NCBI GenBank assembly: GCA_016946835.1
Contig: JACVTC010000042.1
Coordinates: 62,001-126,000 of the forward strand
Direction of reading: 5' to 3'
DNA: 64,000 bases
Origin: Neocallimastix lanati (nom. inval.)
Taxonomy: Eukaryota; Neocallimastigomycota; Neocallimastigomycetes; Neocallimastigales; Neocallimastigaceae
A program made the translations under genes and the position numbers. Of this stretch, positions 51,505 to 63,026 are shown in pieces; the stretch's first letter is position 1; the number at the start of each line of letters is the position of its first letter. Below the pieces are notes generated by a model. It ran no database searches. It was not told the origin of the DNA and was given only the letters and a program-made list of their open reading frames with translations.

Positions 51505-52700
51505 GAAATTCTGTTTCTATTGCTTCTGTTCCTAAGAAATTGGATCATTCATATTTGTAAATATTTATTACGGATGAAATTTTATTCATCATGGTAGGAT
51601 TACAGAAATTCTGTTAAAAAATTGTCACTAAAAATTATTTCAGACTCTGCTTTTTTTCTCATAGAATTATTAGACCAGAACAGTTTTGATTTGTATTTTA
51701 GAACAAAAAGAAGAAATGTGTTAGTTTATTTATTTATTTATTTATTTATCTACCCCATTCATGAAATTTGCTAAAGAAGAAAAAATATTTAAAGATAAAA
51801 TTTACCTTTCTTGCTTTTCTTGATCAAGTAAAAAAAAAAAAAAAAATTTATGATTCAGTTCCAATTTATTATAAACTTACAAAATGACCTAATAATATTG
51901 ATATTGGTATTCATGGTAAATGCCTTCAGTTCATTACTAATTTCTATACATTATTTTATTTTAATATATTTTGTCAATAACATATTTGATAAATGTAAGA
52001 GATATGATTTAATTATTAAAAAAAATAAATAAAGAAAAGAAAAAAGCGTTGTTATGGCCTAGTTGCTGATGACATTATTTTGTTGACCCTTACAAAATCC
52101 TCTTGTAAAAAAATCTTTTAAATAAAGTTCATGATTGGAAGGATATAAAAAAATGAAATGACCTTTTTTATAAATAAATAAACCCTTCAATTGTTGATTA
52201 TTGTTGATGAAAACCTAAGAAACTTTTATAACCTTCAAAACATAATGAAAAATCCTACATTTAAGTTTGGCATGAACCATCTACTGAGAGGGCTAATCAA
52301 TATACATATAATATATTTCAATGAAATAATTGGATTTATAGCCTATTACAAGATGAACAGTAAAATATATATATATATAGGTAAACTTTTTCTTTAGATT
52401 GTTAACCAATAAGAAACGTATATTTCTACTTTAAAATTTCGTATTCTTGTGACCTTTGTCCTATAATTCAGTTCTTTTTACAATTCACCTTTAACTAGGA
52501 TAAATATATATAAAAAAAACGCTGAAAAAGCTCAAACAGTTTTTTAATCAAGGTTTTTTTTTGTTTTTTTGGGGGTTTTTAGGTATAAAAATAAAATAGG
52601 ACTTTCAATTCCACTATTTATAATATGTCTATGAAACTTTTTATACCTCCTTCAGCTAGTTTTTATTACTAAGGTGATGATTCAATGCTTTAAAAAGTGG
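51505..52700. repeat. Right arm of the large inverted repeat
   Basis: Reverse complement of 48530-49565. Short frames (51850-52032, 52191-52397) have no recognisable product and are not conserved as open frames in the left arm. Confidence 0.85.
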
Positions 52701-52993
52701 GAGAAGTCTTATTGTATCATTTCTCATTGGTTTAGTCAAAAAAAAAAATTCATGAACAAAAAAAAAAATAAAAAAAAGCACATAGATTAACAATATGTAA
52801 AACGTAATAATAAACTTTCTTTGAAGAAATATTGGAAAAGTATTTTTATTGGGAAAATGTTCATTAGACAAGTAATCCGAGAGATTAGGGATTAGATCAA
52901 TTAAATACAAGAAGTTTTAAATTTGATTTCTTTAAAAAATTTATTCAACATCTATCTTCTAAAATATCGTAGTTTTTTTTTTTTAAATATCAA

Positions 52994-53036
<43 letters not shown>

Positions 53037-53639
53037 ATGTATTTTATTTTCATGTATTTTTTTTTAAAGAAATATTATTAAATAAATATTATTCTTAATC
53101 TAAAAAAAAAGAAAAGAAAAGTAAAAAAAAAAAAAGAAAAAAAAAATCTTATTAATGTTATACAGACAATAACATTGTGTTTTTTCTTTTTTTGACTAAT
53201 GATTTCAATTTTTTATTATATCTATTTTATTTTATTTTATTCATTGAATTTCTCAGCCTTCACAGTACATTCCGTTTCTTTAGTTTCGTTGGGCTAAAGT
53301 AAGATGTAGATCCGTTTGGATATATCGGGGTGTTTGAATTTATTATACGACCAATAACCTCTATCAAAATAATGAAAGTTTTAAATAACTCTTTTTTCTT
53401 GTGAAATAATATATTATATATAATGACTATTTTGATTTTATATTAATATATTAATATAAAAAAAAAAAAAGAAAGAAGATATATTTTATTTAAAAAAAAA
53501 AGTTTTTATTTTATTTCTAAACAAACAAATTATTTTATTCATAAAAAAAGTTGTATTTTATTTCTAAACAAACAAATTATTTTATTCTTTAAAAAAGTTG
53601 TATTTTATTTCTAAACAAACAAATTATTTTATTCTTAAA
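52701..53639. other. A/T-rich spacer, possible exon remnant
   Basis: Mostly low complexity with an A-run of ~37 at 52998-53034 and three ~57-bp repeats TTGTATTTTATTTCTAAACA at 53500-53640. At 53260-53405 (minus) a codon-like stretch reads IEVIGRIINSNTPIYPNGST then SYFSPTKLKKRNVL and a stop; product unknown, perhaps an exon remnant. Confidence 0.35.
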
Positions 53640-54257
53640 AAAAGTTGTATTTTAAAAAAGCATGAAAAAATGATGTTTTTTTTTTCTCTTCTACTGTACG
53701 TCTTTAAAAAAATTATTATTTATTATTAAATATTATATATTTATTATTATTATTTATATTATTATTTAATATTTATTATTATTTATTATTGTTTTTATTA
53801 TTGAATATTATTATTATTTATAGCTGAATATCTCTCTCTCTCTTTTTTTTTTTTTTTATAATTAAAACATTAATAGTTTATTTTTTAATTCACTTTTGCA
53901 TTTCTTTTTATTCTTTTATATTTTTTTATTTTGTATATAATATTACATATTATATTTATTTTATTTTATTTTTTTCATTTTGTTTTATTCTCCTGTTTTA
54001 AGTCCATAACAACAACAACAACAACAACAATAATAATAATAATAATAATATAATAAAAATATATGAATTTATTTTATTTTTATTTTCATAGTAATATTAA
54101 TGCAATTTTTTAATAACATTATTAAACTCATCACTTTATTAGTATTATTCATTGTTTTAAATTTCAACATTACTCCAAAAATCAGTGAACGCAGTGCATT
54201 AAAAAAAATGGAAGAAGAACGCGACTATGAGGAACAATTAAAAAGTCAAATTAAACT
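53640..54257. repeat. Left arm of the second palindrome (with truncated gene copy)
   Basis: Inverted copy of 54430-55455, extending from the AAAAAAGCATGAAAAA region through CTCTTCTACTGTACGTC to the 5' part of the secreted-protein gene. An LTR-like unit and A/T expansion make the right arm longer. Confidence 0.85.
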
Positions 54258-54276
54258 ATATAATACACTTCCGTAA
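54100..54276 (+). pseudogene. Truncated copy of the secreted-protein gene (plus strand)
   Basis: 58 codons: signal peptide MQFFNNIIKLITLLVLFIVL, then TPKISERSALKKMEEERDYE, then EQLKSQIK followed by unrelated LYNTLP and stop. It is nearly identical to the minus-strand copy at 54582 and about 80% identical to 45955-47226 over this part. A short secreted peptide could still be made. Confidence 0.8.
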
Positions 54277-54291
54277 AAAATTATCTATTAT

Positions 54292-54582
54292 TTAGTTTAA
54301 GGAGCGAAGTTGAGTGGTGAGTGACATTTCAAAATTTTGGAAGCAGAAATCGAAAAAATCATAAAAAAATTTATCATTATTTTCATCTCGGTTATTGGTC
54401 CAATTCCATTTTAGTTGGGATAACCATTTAATTTGACTTTGTAAATGTTCCTCATAGTCGCGTTCTTCTTCCATTTTTTTTAATGCACTGCGTTCACTGA
54501 TTTTTGGAGTAATGTTGAAATTTAAAACAATGAATAATACTAATAAAGTGATGAGTTTAATAATGTTATTAAAAAATTGCAT
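54292..54582 (-). pseudogene. Truncated copy of the secreted-protein gene (minus strand)
   Basis: 96 codons: signal peptide, SERSALKKMEEERDYEEHLQ, the W-rich module (WLSQLKWNWTNNRDENNDKF), and an end at TQLRSLN with a stop created exactly where similarity to the full gene stops. It faces the plus-strand copy head to head. Confidence 0.85.
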
Positions 54583-55455
54583 TAATATTACTATGAAAAT
54601 AAAAATAAAATAAATTCATATATTTTTATTATATTATTATTATTATTATTGTTGTTGTTGTTGTTATGGACTTAAAACAGGAGAATAAAACAAAATGAAA
54701 AAAATAAAATAAAATAAATATAATATGTAATATTATATAAAAAGTATAAAATATAAAATATTAAAGAATAAAAATTAAAATATTAAAAAAAAATAATACA
54801 AATAAAATTAAAAAATTAAATATATAAATTGTATTTTTTTTTTTTTTTTTTTTAATTATTTTCTTATTTTTTTTAATATGAAATAAAAAAGTTTCAATAA
54901 TCCTTTTTTTTTTAAAAAAAAAAAAATAAATGATTAGAAATGCAAATGTAAATTAAAAAATAAACTATTAAAGATTTAATTAAAAAAAAAAAAAAAATTA
55001 TAACTATAAATAATAATAATATTCAATAATAAATACTGTTAAAATATAAATATTGAAGTTTAGTATATATATAATATTAAGGTGTTTTGTGATATATTTT
55101 AATATATATATTATCAGGTATAAGACCAATAATATATTTGTGTAACCTTAATAAAATAACTATAAAAGTTTTATAATATAAAATCTCTTCAACCATAACT
55201 CCTTTTAATAAAAAATGCGAACTTAGATTCTCACATCTTTAAAAACATAATAAAAAGAGATTTCTTATATTTAAAAATGCAATAATAAATAATATTAAAT
55301 AATAAATAATAAATAATAATAAATAATAATAATAATAAATAATAAATAATAATATTTAATATTTAATATTTAATAATAAATAATAATTTTTTATAAAGAC
55401 GTACAGTAGAAGAGAAATAAAAATCTTTTTTTTATGCTTTTTTAAAATACAATCT
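54430..55455. repeat. Right arm of the second palindrome
   Basis: Mirrors 53640-54257: TGGACTTAAAACAGGAG (54665) against CTCCTGTTTTAAGTCCA (53990); GACGTACAGTAGAAGAG (55397) against CTCTTCTACTGTACGTC (53686). Confidence 0.85.
55037..55235 (+). repeat. LTR-like fragment (copia type) in the palindrome arm
   Basis: TGTTAAAATATAAATATTGA to TTCTCACA, ~200 bp. Related by eye to 62807-63026 (same start and an internal TATAAGACCAATAATA/TATATGACCAATAATA block). Absent from the other palindrome arm, so inserted afterwards. No clear target duplication. Confidence 0.5.
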
Positions 55456-56565
55456 CAATACCCACAAAATACGGAACAGTCGACGAAGTTGAACTATGTT
55501 TAAAAAATATTGTCAACTAATTGACTTTGTTCCCCATCATTAAACTTTATTTTTTTTTTTTTTCATATATTGAAGGTCCGCCAAGAAGAGCACTCAATAT
55601 AAAATAAATAAATATTATTATCATAATCCTTTTCTGAATCTAAAGAAACATCCAAGGATTTTTGTTCAATTATCATTGCAAACTTCAAAAAGAAATCATC
55701 TAGAAAAGGTAAAGATTTATTTCTGTAATTTTCCAATTCTTTTTACAAGCAACGATCCAGTGAGAAAAGCTAGGTACACTAACACCAAAACATGGGCAAC
55801 ATTTAGGGCAATCTTCTGAGACTATTTTTCTTTTAATGGAAATACTAATGTCAAATTTAAAGCCACACCTAATTCGAGAAATTCAAAAGAGTCCCAATTG
55901 ATACTTAGAAAATGGAAAAACTCATCATGTATTATTAATCATCTCACTAATAATATTCCTACTATGTTACATTAATTATGGATTAATGAATCAAGGACTT
56001 TGGATAAGAAATTAAATGGTAAGAAAATAAGTGAAATAAAAAGGTTTTATTGGTAAAGAGATGTCTTTAAACCCTCCAAAGCTAAAAAAGCAATTATTTT
56101 ACAAGGAGAATGATTTTGGATTTATTTCAGAAATCAAAAACTTAACATTTCAATATCCTAAAACAGCGTAATTGGGATATAGCACAGAAAGGTGAAAGAG
56201 GAGGTATTCACAATTCACAAGTAATATCATAGAGACTTAACATAAGAATTGCGAGATTTAAATTCATAACTCCAATATAAGTCTTCTATTAATAATTCTT
56301 TTTAGAGCTTTAGAGCATCTGCTCTTATTTGAACCAAAGAAAGGATTTCATTAGCTGTGATAAGAAGAAGAAGTTCCTTTTTTACTTTACCTCTGGCGTT
56401 GGAATCCAGATTATCATTAATGTTTCAAATTCATTCAGTAAACTGGTGTAAATTTATTAGGAGAGAAAATTGTGTCATGTTTTTTTATCCCTAAAGCCTT
56501 CATTCTACAATCTACAATCTACAACTTAACATATTCCACAAGACAATTTTATACCAATCAGTGTA
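55456..56565. other. Less A/T-rich region with coding remnants, unidentified
   Basis: Composition suggests decayed coding sequence on both strands, full of stops. The best stretch is 55882-55700 (minus, 60 codons): RCGFKFDISISIKRKIVSED then CPKCCPCFG, a Cys-rich pattern that could be the C-terminal zinc-binding region of a non-LTR retrotransposon reverse transcriptase. Weak. Confidence 0.25.
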
Positions 56566-56569
56566 TGAA

Positions 56570-57665
56570 GATTTTTTTTTTTTTTTTTTTAAATAAAATG
56601 CTTTTTTATAATAGAATGTTTTTAAGAATAAAATAAAATGATTTTTTATAATAAAATAAATTGTTTTTTTAAAATAAAATAAATTGTTTTTTTAAAATAA
56701 AGTAAAAAATTCTTTTAAACTACTAAAGTAAAAGTAAAATGTTTTTTTAAACTAAAGTATAATATTTTTTTTAAAAAATAAATAAATTTTTTTTTTTTTT
56801 TTTTTTTTTTGAAATAAAATAAAAATTTTTTTTTAAAATAAAAATTAAAGTAAAATGTTTTTTAGAATAAAATAAAATGTTTTTTGATAATAAAATAAAC
56901 TATTTTTTTTAAATTAAAGTAAAATTTTTTTAAATAAAATATTTATTTAAACTAAAGTAAAATGTTTTTTTAAAATAAAGTAAAATATTTTTTTTAAAAT
57001 AAAATATATATTCTTTTTTTTTTTTTTTTTTTTAAATAAAATATTTTTTTAAAATAAAATAAAATGTTTTTTAAAATAAAATTAAATAAAATAAAATGTT
57101 TTTTTTAAGATAAAATATATTTTCTTTTTTCTTTCTTTTTTTCTTTCCTTTTTTTTTCTTTTTTTTTTTACTTTTTTTTTTACTTTTTATTTTACTTTTT
57201 ATTTTTAAAATAAAATGAAATGATTTTTTAAAAATAAAGGTAAAATGTTTCTTAAGAATAAAATAAAATGTTTTATAGAATAAAATAAAAACTTTTTTTA
57301 AAATAAAATATATTTTCTTTTTTTCCTTTTTTTCCTTTTTTTTCTTTGTTTTCTTCTTTTTTTTTTTAAAAAAAAATAAAATAAAATATTTTTTTTAAAA
57401 TAAAGTATAATGTTTTTTTAAACTAAAGTAAAATATTTTTTAGAATAAAATAAAATGTTTTTTTTTTTTAATATAAAATATCTTTTCTTTTTTTTTTCTT
57501 TCTTTCTTTTTCTTTTTTCTTTCTTTTTTTTTTTTTTCTTTTTTTTTTAAATATAATGCTTTTTTAGAATAGAATATTTTTTTAAAATAAAATAAAATGC
57601 CTTTTTTTTTAAATAAAATTTTGTTTTTTTGAAATAAAATGTATTTTTTTTTAAAATAAAGTAAA
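56570..57665. repeat. Alternating T-tract / AAAATAAAATG array, block 3
   Basis: About 1.1 kb of the same unit as at 44380 and 51000, ending where the copia LTR begins. Confidence 0.75.
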
Positions 57666-57667
57666 AT

Positions 57668-57844
57668 TGTTAAATGGTATAAATTAATAAAATGATATGA
57701 ATAACTCCACCAACTATATTTAAGTAATACATGTATATAAAGTAAAAAATTAAATATTAAATAAAATTAACTTTCATCAATTTTTCAAAAAAAATATTTT
57801 TTATTGTTTTTTATAATATTGTATTTAACAGATTAAGAGTCTCA
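57668..57844 (+). repeat. Probable 5' LTR of copia element 2
   Basis: TGTTAAATGGTATAAATTAA to GATTAAGAGTCTCA, 177 bp. The last ~18 bases (AACAGATTAAGAGTCTCA) recur exactly at the end of 62807-63026. Confidence 0.6.
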
Positions 57845-58669
57845 TTGACTCTCTTAAGCAATGTATTAAATAAAGATAAAAATAATCAAATAAAAATAAT
57901 TATAGTTCTAATAAAATAAAGATAATAAAACCCATAAAAGAAACAAATAAAATAAGTAAATATAAATCCTTAAATGAATCAAATTAATTAATAAAAACAC
58001 AGTGCTGAATATTGGTCAGCGTTTTAAAAGATTTTAAAAGATTAAAGGTTGTGCTGAACATTGGTCAGCGTTTATTTAAAATAACTATAATAATAAAAGG
58101 ATATGAAATAATAAGATATAAATAATTAGTAAAAATTAATTATAGAATTTTTTTTTTTCACTATATAGAATTATCACATTACATTAATATATATACATAA
58201 ATTTTTTTTTTATTACCCTTGAAATTTATGTTTGATCAATCATACATTAGACACATTTAAAATTTTTGAATTTTTTTTTTATTAATTTACCAATGAAATT
58301 TAAACAAATCAAATTACATTTCAAATTATTCATATTAACTAAAATAATGACCTTCTTATAATTCAAAAAAATAACTTATAATCCAATCAAATAAATAATG
58401 TTTATTAACAAGTTAATTAATCTTTAATTTATATATATAAAAATGACCATTAAAAAAAATATAAAGATTAATATAAACATACTCCAATTAAATAATACTA
58501 AATTAACATATTAATAAAACTTAAATTAAAATTATTTGTACATTCTAAAAATTGTCAAAAATATCAAGTAGAATTTCTATTCAAGCAATTTTATATTCAA
58601 AAAAATATTAACATCTGTTATATTTCAATATAAGTTACTTTTAGCTTAATAAAGAGAATTTATAAATCA
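57845..58669 (+). other. Leader of copia element 2 with two hairpins
   Basis: Non-coding. Two direct copies of GTGCTGAAYATTGGTCAGCG (58003-58022 and 58051-58070), each able to form GCTGA-AYATTGG-TCAGC. The rest is A/T-rich. Confidence 0.65.
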
Positions 58670-59760
58670 ATGATGAGAAGACGTCAAAATGCAAACCAAT
58701 CCATTCTCATTGGTGAAAATCAGCACCTGGCACCAAAAGGTATCACCTTCAACTACTTTGAAAACTTCAATAGAGTAGTTGAACTTACCATTGAAAACTA
58801 TCCAGTTTGGAGAACCAACATCCTTTATTTACTCATGATTAATAATCTGGAAAGTTATGCTTTAACAAGAAAGGTTAAGAAACTCAGAAAAAGAGATGTT
58901 AAGGACGATATTGACGATTATATGAACGACCAGTTCAATCAAAATTTAGTGTATGACAAAGAAACAAGTCTCCTAGACATCAAGAGCGATGTTATGGTTA
59001 AGTGAATAATTATTAATAGTCTAGGAGAAGAAACAAGGAAAATTATTTCAGGACAAGGAAAAACTGCTTTTGAAATATGGAGAATCCTTGAAAAGTCCTT
59101 TACGGTAAGTCCTTAAAGAAGAATTATGGAAATTAGAAAGAAAATTGGTACCCTTAACTAGAATGAAGATCAAGATATCAATATATTCATTGCTACACTT
59201 CAAAATTTGATCGATGAACTCGAAAACATCGACCACGACCTGGAACCAAACACTAAAGCCGGAATACTCAATAGAGCACTCCCAGAAAACTTGCGTTTTA
59301 TAAATGTTTTTCAATACAAAAATGATTGGGACAAGCTCTGTGACTATGTCAATAATGTAATTCCTGACATAGTGTTTTCAAATTTAAAGGAATCTATAAG
59401 AGACCGAAGAATCTCAAAAACAAATAATTTTAACAACATTAAATTCAAACACAAAAGAAAAACGACCAAATCCTAAAAGAAACAAGGCATATAGAAATGG
59501 TAAATGCTATCTGTGCAAGAAGTTTGGTCATTATGCCAAAGAGTGCTATAAGTTTAATAAATCTCTCAAGTACAATAAAATTAAAAATAAATCTAAAAGA
59601 TCATTGAAAATAATTCTAGACATCATAACCATCGAAATTATAAAATAGAAAATTACCACGGACATACAAATAAACAATTCAATTCCATTGAAACTCAAGA
59701 CGAATACCATAATTACTCCAATCCAACCTTTTATCAAAGGATTACAATTCCGATAACTAT
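58670..59760 (+). pseudogene. Gag of copia element 2, broken
   Basis: The first 111 codons (MMRRRQNANQSILIGENQHL onward) align with copia 1 Gag. A UGA at 59003 stands where copia 1 has Trp (QWIIMNSL vs K-stop-IIINSL). Further TAA and TAG follow (59116, 59159), then an open block aligned to ELENIDHDLEPNTKAGILNR. The CCHC knuckle CYLCKKFGHYAKEC is at 59505-59546 in a shifted frame. Confidence 0.85.
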
Positions 59761-59775
59761 TCCTTCTTAGGATGT

Positions 59776-60449
59776 ATGTCAGTAAATCGTCCCACTTTTC
59801 AAAATATCAGTAGTTCAATAGGTACGTCACATAATAATGAAATAACAACTTGGATCATAGACTCAGGTTCTTCCTTACATGTCACAAATTCTTTAAAATT
59901 GCTAACTAACCTATATAGACGTAATGAAAATATTCTTCCTCCAAATGGAAAAATTGTATCTTCTACCATTTTAGGGGTCTTTATTGGTTATCTAAATAGC
60001 AATAAAATATATATAAACAATGTATGTTATGTCCCTCACATAAGAAAAAATATAATTTCCGTCAATCAACTTATTAAGGAACACTATAAAATTATCTTCT
60101 TTAATCATGGCAATAACTCTTATGTGTCATTGTATGATCGGTTCAAAAATAAAATTATTACATCTAAATCAGATAGTCATAATACTTTCACATTTAAGTT
60201 ATCTAGCAGACCTATTAATTTTAATAAAACCCAAAATCCAGCCTCAATATTCAATTTATCCACTTTATCCAAAACGAATAAGATTAATCTCTGGCATCGT
60301 CGCCTCGGGCATTTTAATATAAATCAACTTAAAAATAAATTATTACAAATTAACATTAAAACTAAATGTCCTATCTGTTTTAGTTCAAAACTAACAAACT
60401 TCAATTATAAAAAATCTGATAATAAAACTAAGTCAACTTTCGAACTGAT
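59776..60449 (+). pseudogene. Protease and integrase N-terminus of copia element 2
   Basis: Open frame with protease TWIIDSGSSLHVTN and integrase HHCC region (LWHRRLGHFNINQLKNK, KCPICFSSKL), stopping at FELI where the solo LTR is inserted. The apparent continuation to 60498 is LTR sequence. Confidence 0.85.
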
Positions 60450-61155
60450 TGTAAAAGAAAATACTAAAATAGATTACAATAACAAAAGAATACAATAAAA
60501 TTTTTTTAAAAAAAATATTTTTTATTAAAAATATATTTTATTAATATTTAATAGTTGTTTGTTTAATAACAATTACATCGAGAAAAAATGTGAAAAGTAT
60601 CTTCTATTTATACTTTTCCTAAATACATTGATAATATATTATTTTATTTAAATTACATATATTTTAATATAAAACTATCCTAATGAATTTTATTAAATAA
60701 TAAATTTATAAACTATAGCTAAATTTAGAAAAATATAATTATTAATTAAACTAAATACTAAATAATTAAAATTAAGTACATTTATTATGTATTTATTATT
60801 TTAATATTATAAGTAAAGTCTTTATTTATTTTCGATTTAAAAACAATGTTAAAGGAGTCATGATTAAATTTTGAAACTTAATTTTCACAAAATAAATTAT
60901 TAATTTATTTTGTTTTAAACTTTAATTAATTCATTTAAATTATTTTACAATAATAATTTTCTTAGAATTAAATTTTATAAAAATTATTACATTAAAAATT
61001 TATCTTGTGGCTTAAAGAATATAATTCAAAAATTAAGTTCATATGATTTATTTACTTTGCTTATTATTTTATAAATCAAAGAATAATTTACATTTTTGAA
61101 TTACACAAGAAAAATTTTTAATTTAAAATGTGATTGGGATAATCACATCTTTACA
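60450..61155. mobile_element. Solo LTR (gypsy type, 706 bp) inserted in copia 2 integrase
   Basis: Begins TGTAAAAG and ends CTTTACA, flanked by a perfect 5-bp duplication CTGAT (60445-60449, 61156-61160). Removing it and one CTGAT restores the integrase reading (FELI / LIHLDLVGP). TGTAA...TTACA termini match elements A, B and C. It contains a long inverted repeat (TCTTGTG...AATTCAAAAAT against ATTTTTGAATT.CACAAGA, about 61000-61115). Confidence 0.85.
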
Positions 61156-62165
61156 CTGATTCATTTAGACCTTGTAGGCCCAATTAATGAATTTCTCTTC
61201 TGTAATAAATAATTTTTAACTATTTTAGATGATTTCTCTCGTTTTGGTTGAATGATGTTTCTTGAAAATAAAAACAACACATTCGATAAATTCTTTATTT
61301 GGATTAAAGCCATTCACAATACTTTCAATAAATCTATCACTTATATTCGTTCAGACAACGGTATAGAATTTTCAAATAATAGATTTAAATCCTTTTGTTC
61401 TAATAACGGAATTATTTAACAATTTACAGTTCCATATAACCCTCAACAAAATGGACGTGCTGAAAGATTTAATGGTACTCTAATTTCTTCTGCTAAAGCC
61501 CTACTTAATGATGCAAAACTTAATCACAAATTTTGGGAATGCGCTGTGGACACTACAAACTATATACACAACAGAATCCCACACTCAGGTATTAATAACA
61601 AAATCCCTTTCGAAATTCTTTACAAAACAAAAGTTGACTACTCCCATTTCAAGGTTTTTGGATGTAAAGTTAACTTTTTTGTTCCTAATAGCTTTAGAAG
61701 TAAATTCGAAAATAATGCTCTTCCTGGTATATTCCTCGGTTATCATCCATATTCCTCTGCTTATAAAATTTTGAATTTATCGACTAACAAAATTATTTTT
61801 TCAAGGTCTGTTGAATTTTTTGAAAACAATCCTGCTAATTCCAAACTCGATTCACTTATCACAAACCCATTTTCCAATTTTATTCTAAATTCCGAAATCA
61901 GGGGGAGCGGTAAGTATTTTAACTTTAATGATTTAATCTATACAATAAAAACATTGTATTACCAAAGATTTATAAAGATAATGATAAATTCAATAATATT
62001 GGCTATAATCAAAATACCACAAATAATATAAATGAACATAATAAAAATATGTCAAATATTGAATCAATTCAGTCATCAAATTTTATTACAACAAACTCCT
62101 TAAATGCGAACAATAAAAGAAAAAAGACTGAAGATCTCGAAAATATCAGTAATAAAAGAATAAAC
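61156..62165 (+). pseudogene. Integrase core and linker of copia element 2
   Basis: Continues with LIHLDLVGPI, then stops including a UGA at 61249 at the Trp of DDFSRYGW, and TAA codons. Later open part aligns well (VDTTNYIHNRIPHSGINNKI, VFGCKVNFFVPNSFRSKFEN). D (IRSDNGIEF) and E (NGRAERFNG) of the DDE triad are still readable. It ends in the N/K-rich linker at ~62165; no RT follows. Confidence 0.85.
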
Positions 62166-62559
62166 TACTGTTTTTATTCTTGTATCGATAGCTATTTTTA
62201 TTAATTTTCTCATTGTTTACACCATATTCACAATTTTTATAATTCTTTTCAATAATTTAGTTATTTATTTTATAATTGCTGCTGTCATTATTATTTCGAA
62301 TCACCTGAACAGAATTCTCATTGGATTCTCGACGACGTTCTTTCGTTCCTTCTATTTTTTGGTCAACTTTACGGTCACTGGAACGTGAATAATCCAGTCC
62401 GGTAGCCATAACCATATTGGAATCCTTAGAGCTATCTTCTTTCTTCTCGTTCTCGTGATTATCCTGGTGATGGCGCTCTTCATGCCATTGGTAACCATCA
62501 CCGTCTTCATCCCCATCAACGCCATTGGTACCATAATGAAGCATAGGAGGAAACGGCAT
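62166..62559 (-). pseudogene. Fourth copy of the secreted-protein family (middle and N-rich part)
   Basis: Minus-strand similarity to 45955-47226: PPMLHYGTNGVDGDEDGDGY, the HHxD loop, MVMATGLDYSRSSDRKVDQK and the N-rich tail, the last in shifted frames. The N-terminal signal peptide and W-rich module of the founder are absent. Its downstream end abuts copia 2. Confidence 0.75.
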
Positions 62560-62722
62560 ATTATATAAATTTTTAGATATATATAAACATTGTTAAATTT
62601 ATAAAATATAAAATAAAAAAAGAAATAATACAATTTTTACGTTATATATTAAATATTTATTAGTATTATTGTTATTACTATTTTTTTTTGTTTTTTTTGT
62701 TTTTATTTTTAATTTTACTTAC

Positions 62723-62798
62723 TGGAATGAACAATACCACAAACATATAGACCTAATATAGTTAATAATATAAATAGCAAGATCTTGACTTCTTTCAT
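62723..62798 (-). CDS. Possible signal-peptide exon upstream of the fourth family copy
   Basis: ATG at 62798, MKEVKILLFILLTILGLYVC then GIVHS, a good secretion signal, followed directly by GTAAGT (62722-62717), a strong 5' splice site. It points toward the PPMLHYG coding segment ~160 bp on, but no AG acceptor precedes that segment at the expected place. The bases around the ATG (AATGACATGAAAGAAGTCA) match an internal part of the founder gene. The start lies 8 bp from an LTR-like unit. Confidence 0.4.
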
Positions 62799-62806
62799 GT
62801 CATTAT

Positions 62807-63026
62807 TGTTAGAAATATAAATATTAAAGATTATAATTATGCTAATTTAAGGAGTAGTGTTATGTATATTAATATACTTTGTGTAAGTTATATGACCAAT
62901 AATAATAACGAGCCATATAATTTAATAACTATAAATATCATAATTATATAAAACATGAATTCATATATTCTTTCACATAGTTGAATAAAAAAAGATACTT
63001 TTCATTTTAACAGATTAAGAGTCTCA
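62807..63026 (+). repeat. LTR-like unit (copia type)
   Basis: TGTTAGAAATATAAATATTA to TTAAGAGTCTCA, ~220 bp, related to 57668-57844 and 55037-55235. It is followed by a leader-like hairpin array, so it may be the 5' LTR of another copia element that continues beyond the window. Confidence 0.55.

Larger units (their letters stand above)
57668..62165 (+). mobile_element. Degenerate copia element 2, lacking RT/RNase H
   Basis: Plus-strand relative of the copia element at 16223. LTR-like 57668-57844, leader 57845-58669, broken gag, protease, integrase split by a solo LTR, and an N-rich linker that ends abruptly at 62165, where a copy of the secreted-protein gene begins. Stops of all three kinds and frameshifts are present, so it is dead. 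Confidence 0.85.

Noticed and set aside
8956-61251. UGA recoded as Trp or another amino acid in this organism
   Set aside because: UGA appears inside several transposon frames, but intact genes use TGG for Trp, UGA replaces Cys in element A, and UAA/UAG also interrupt copia 2. Ordinary decay explains it.
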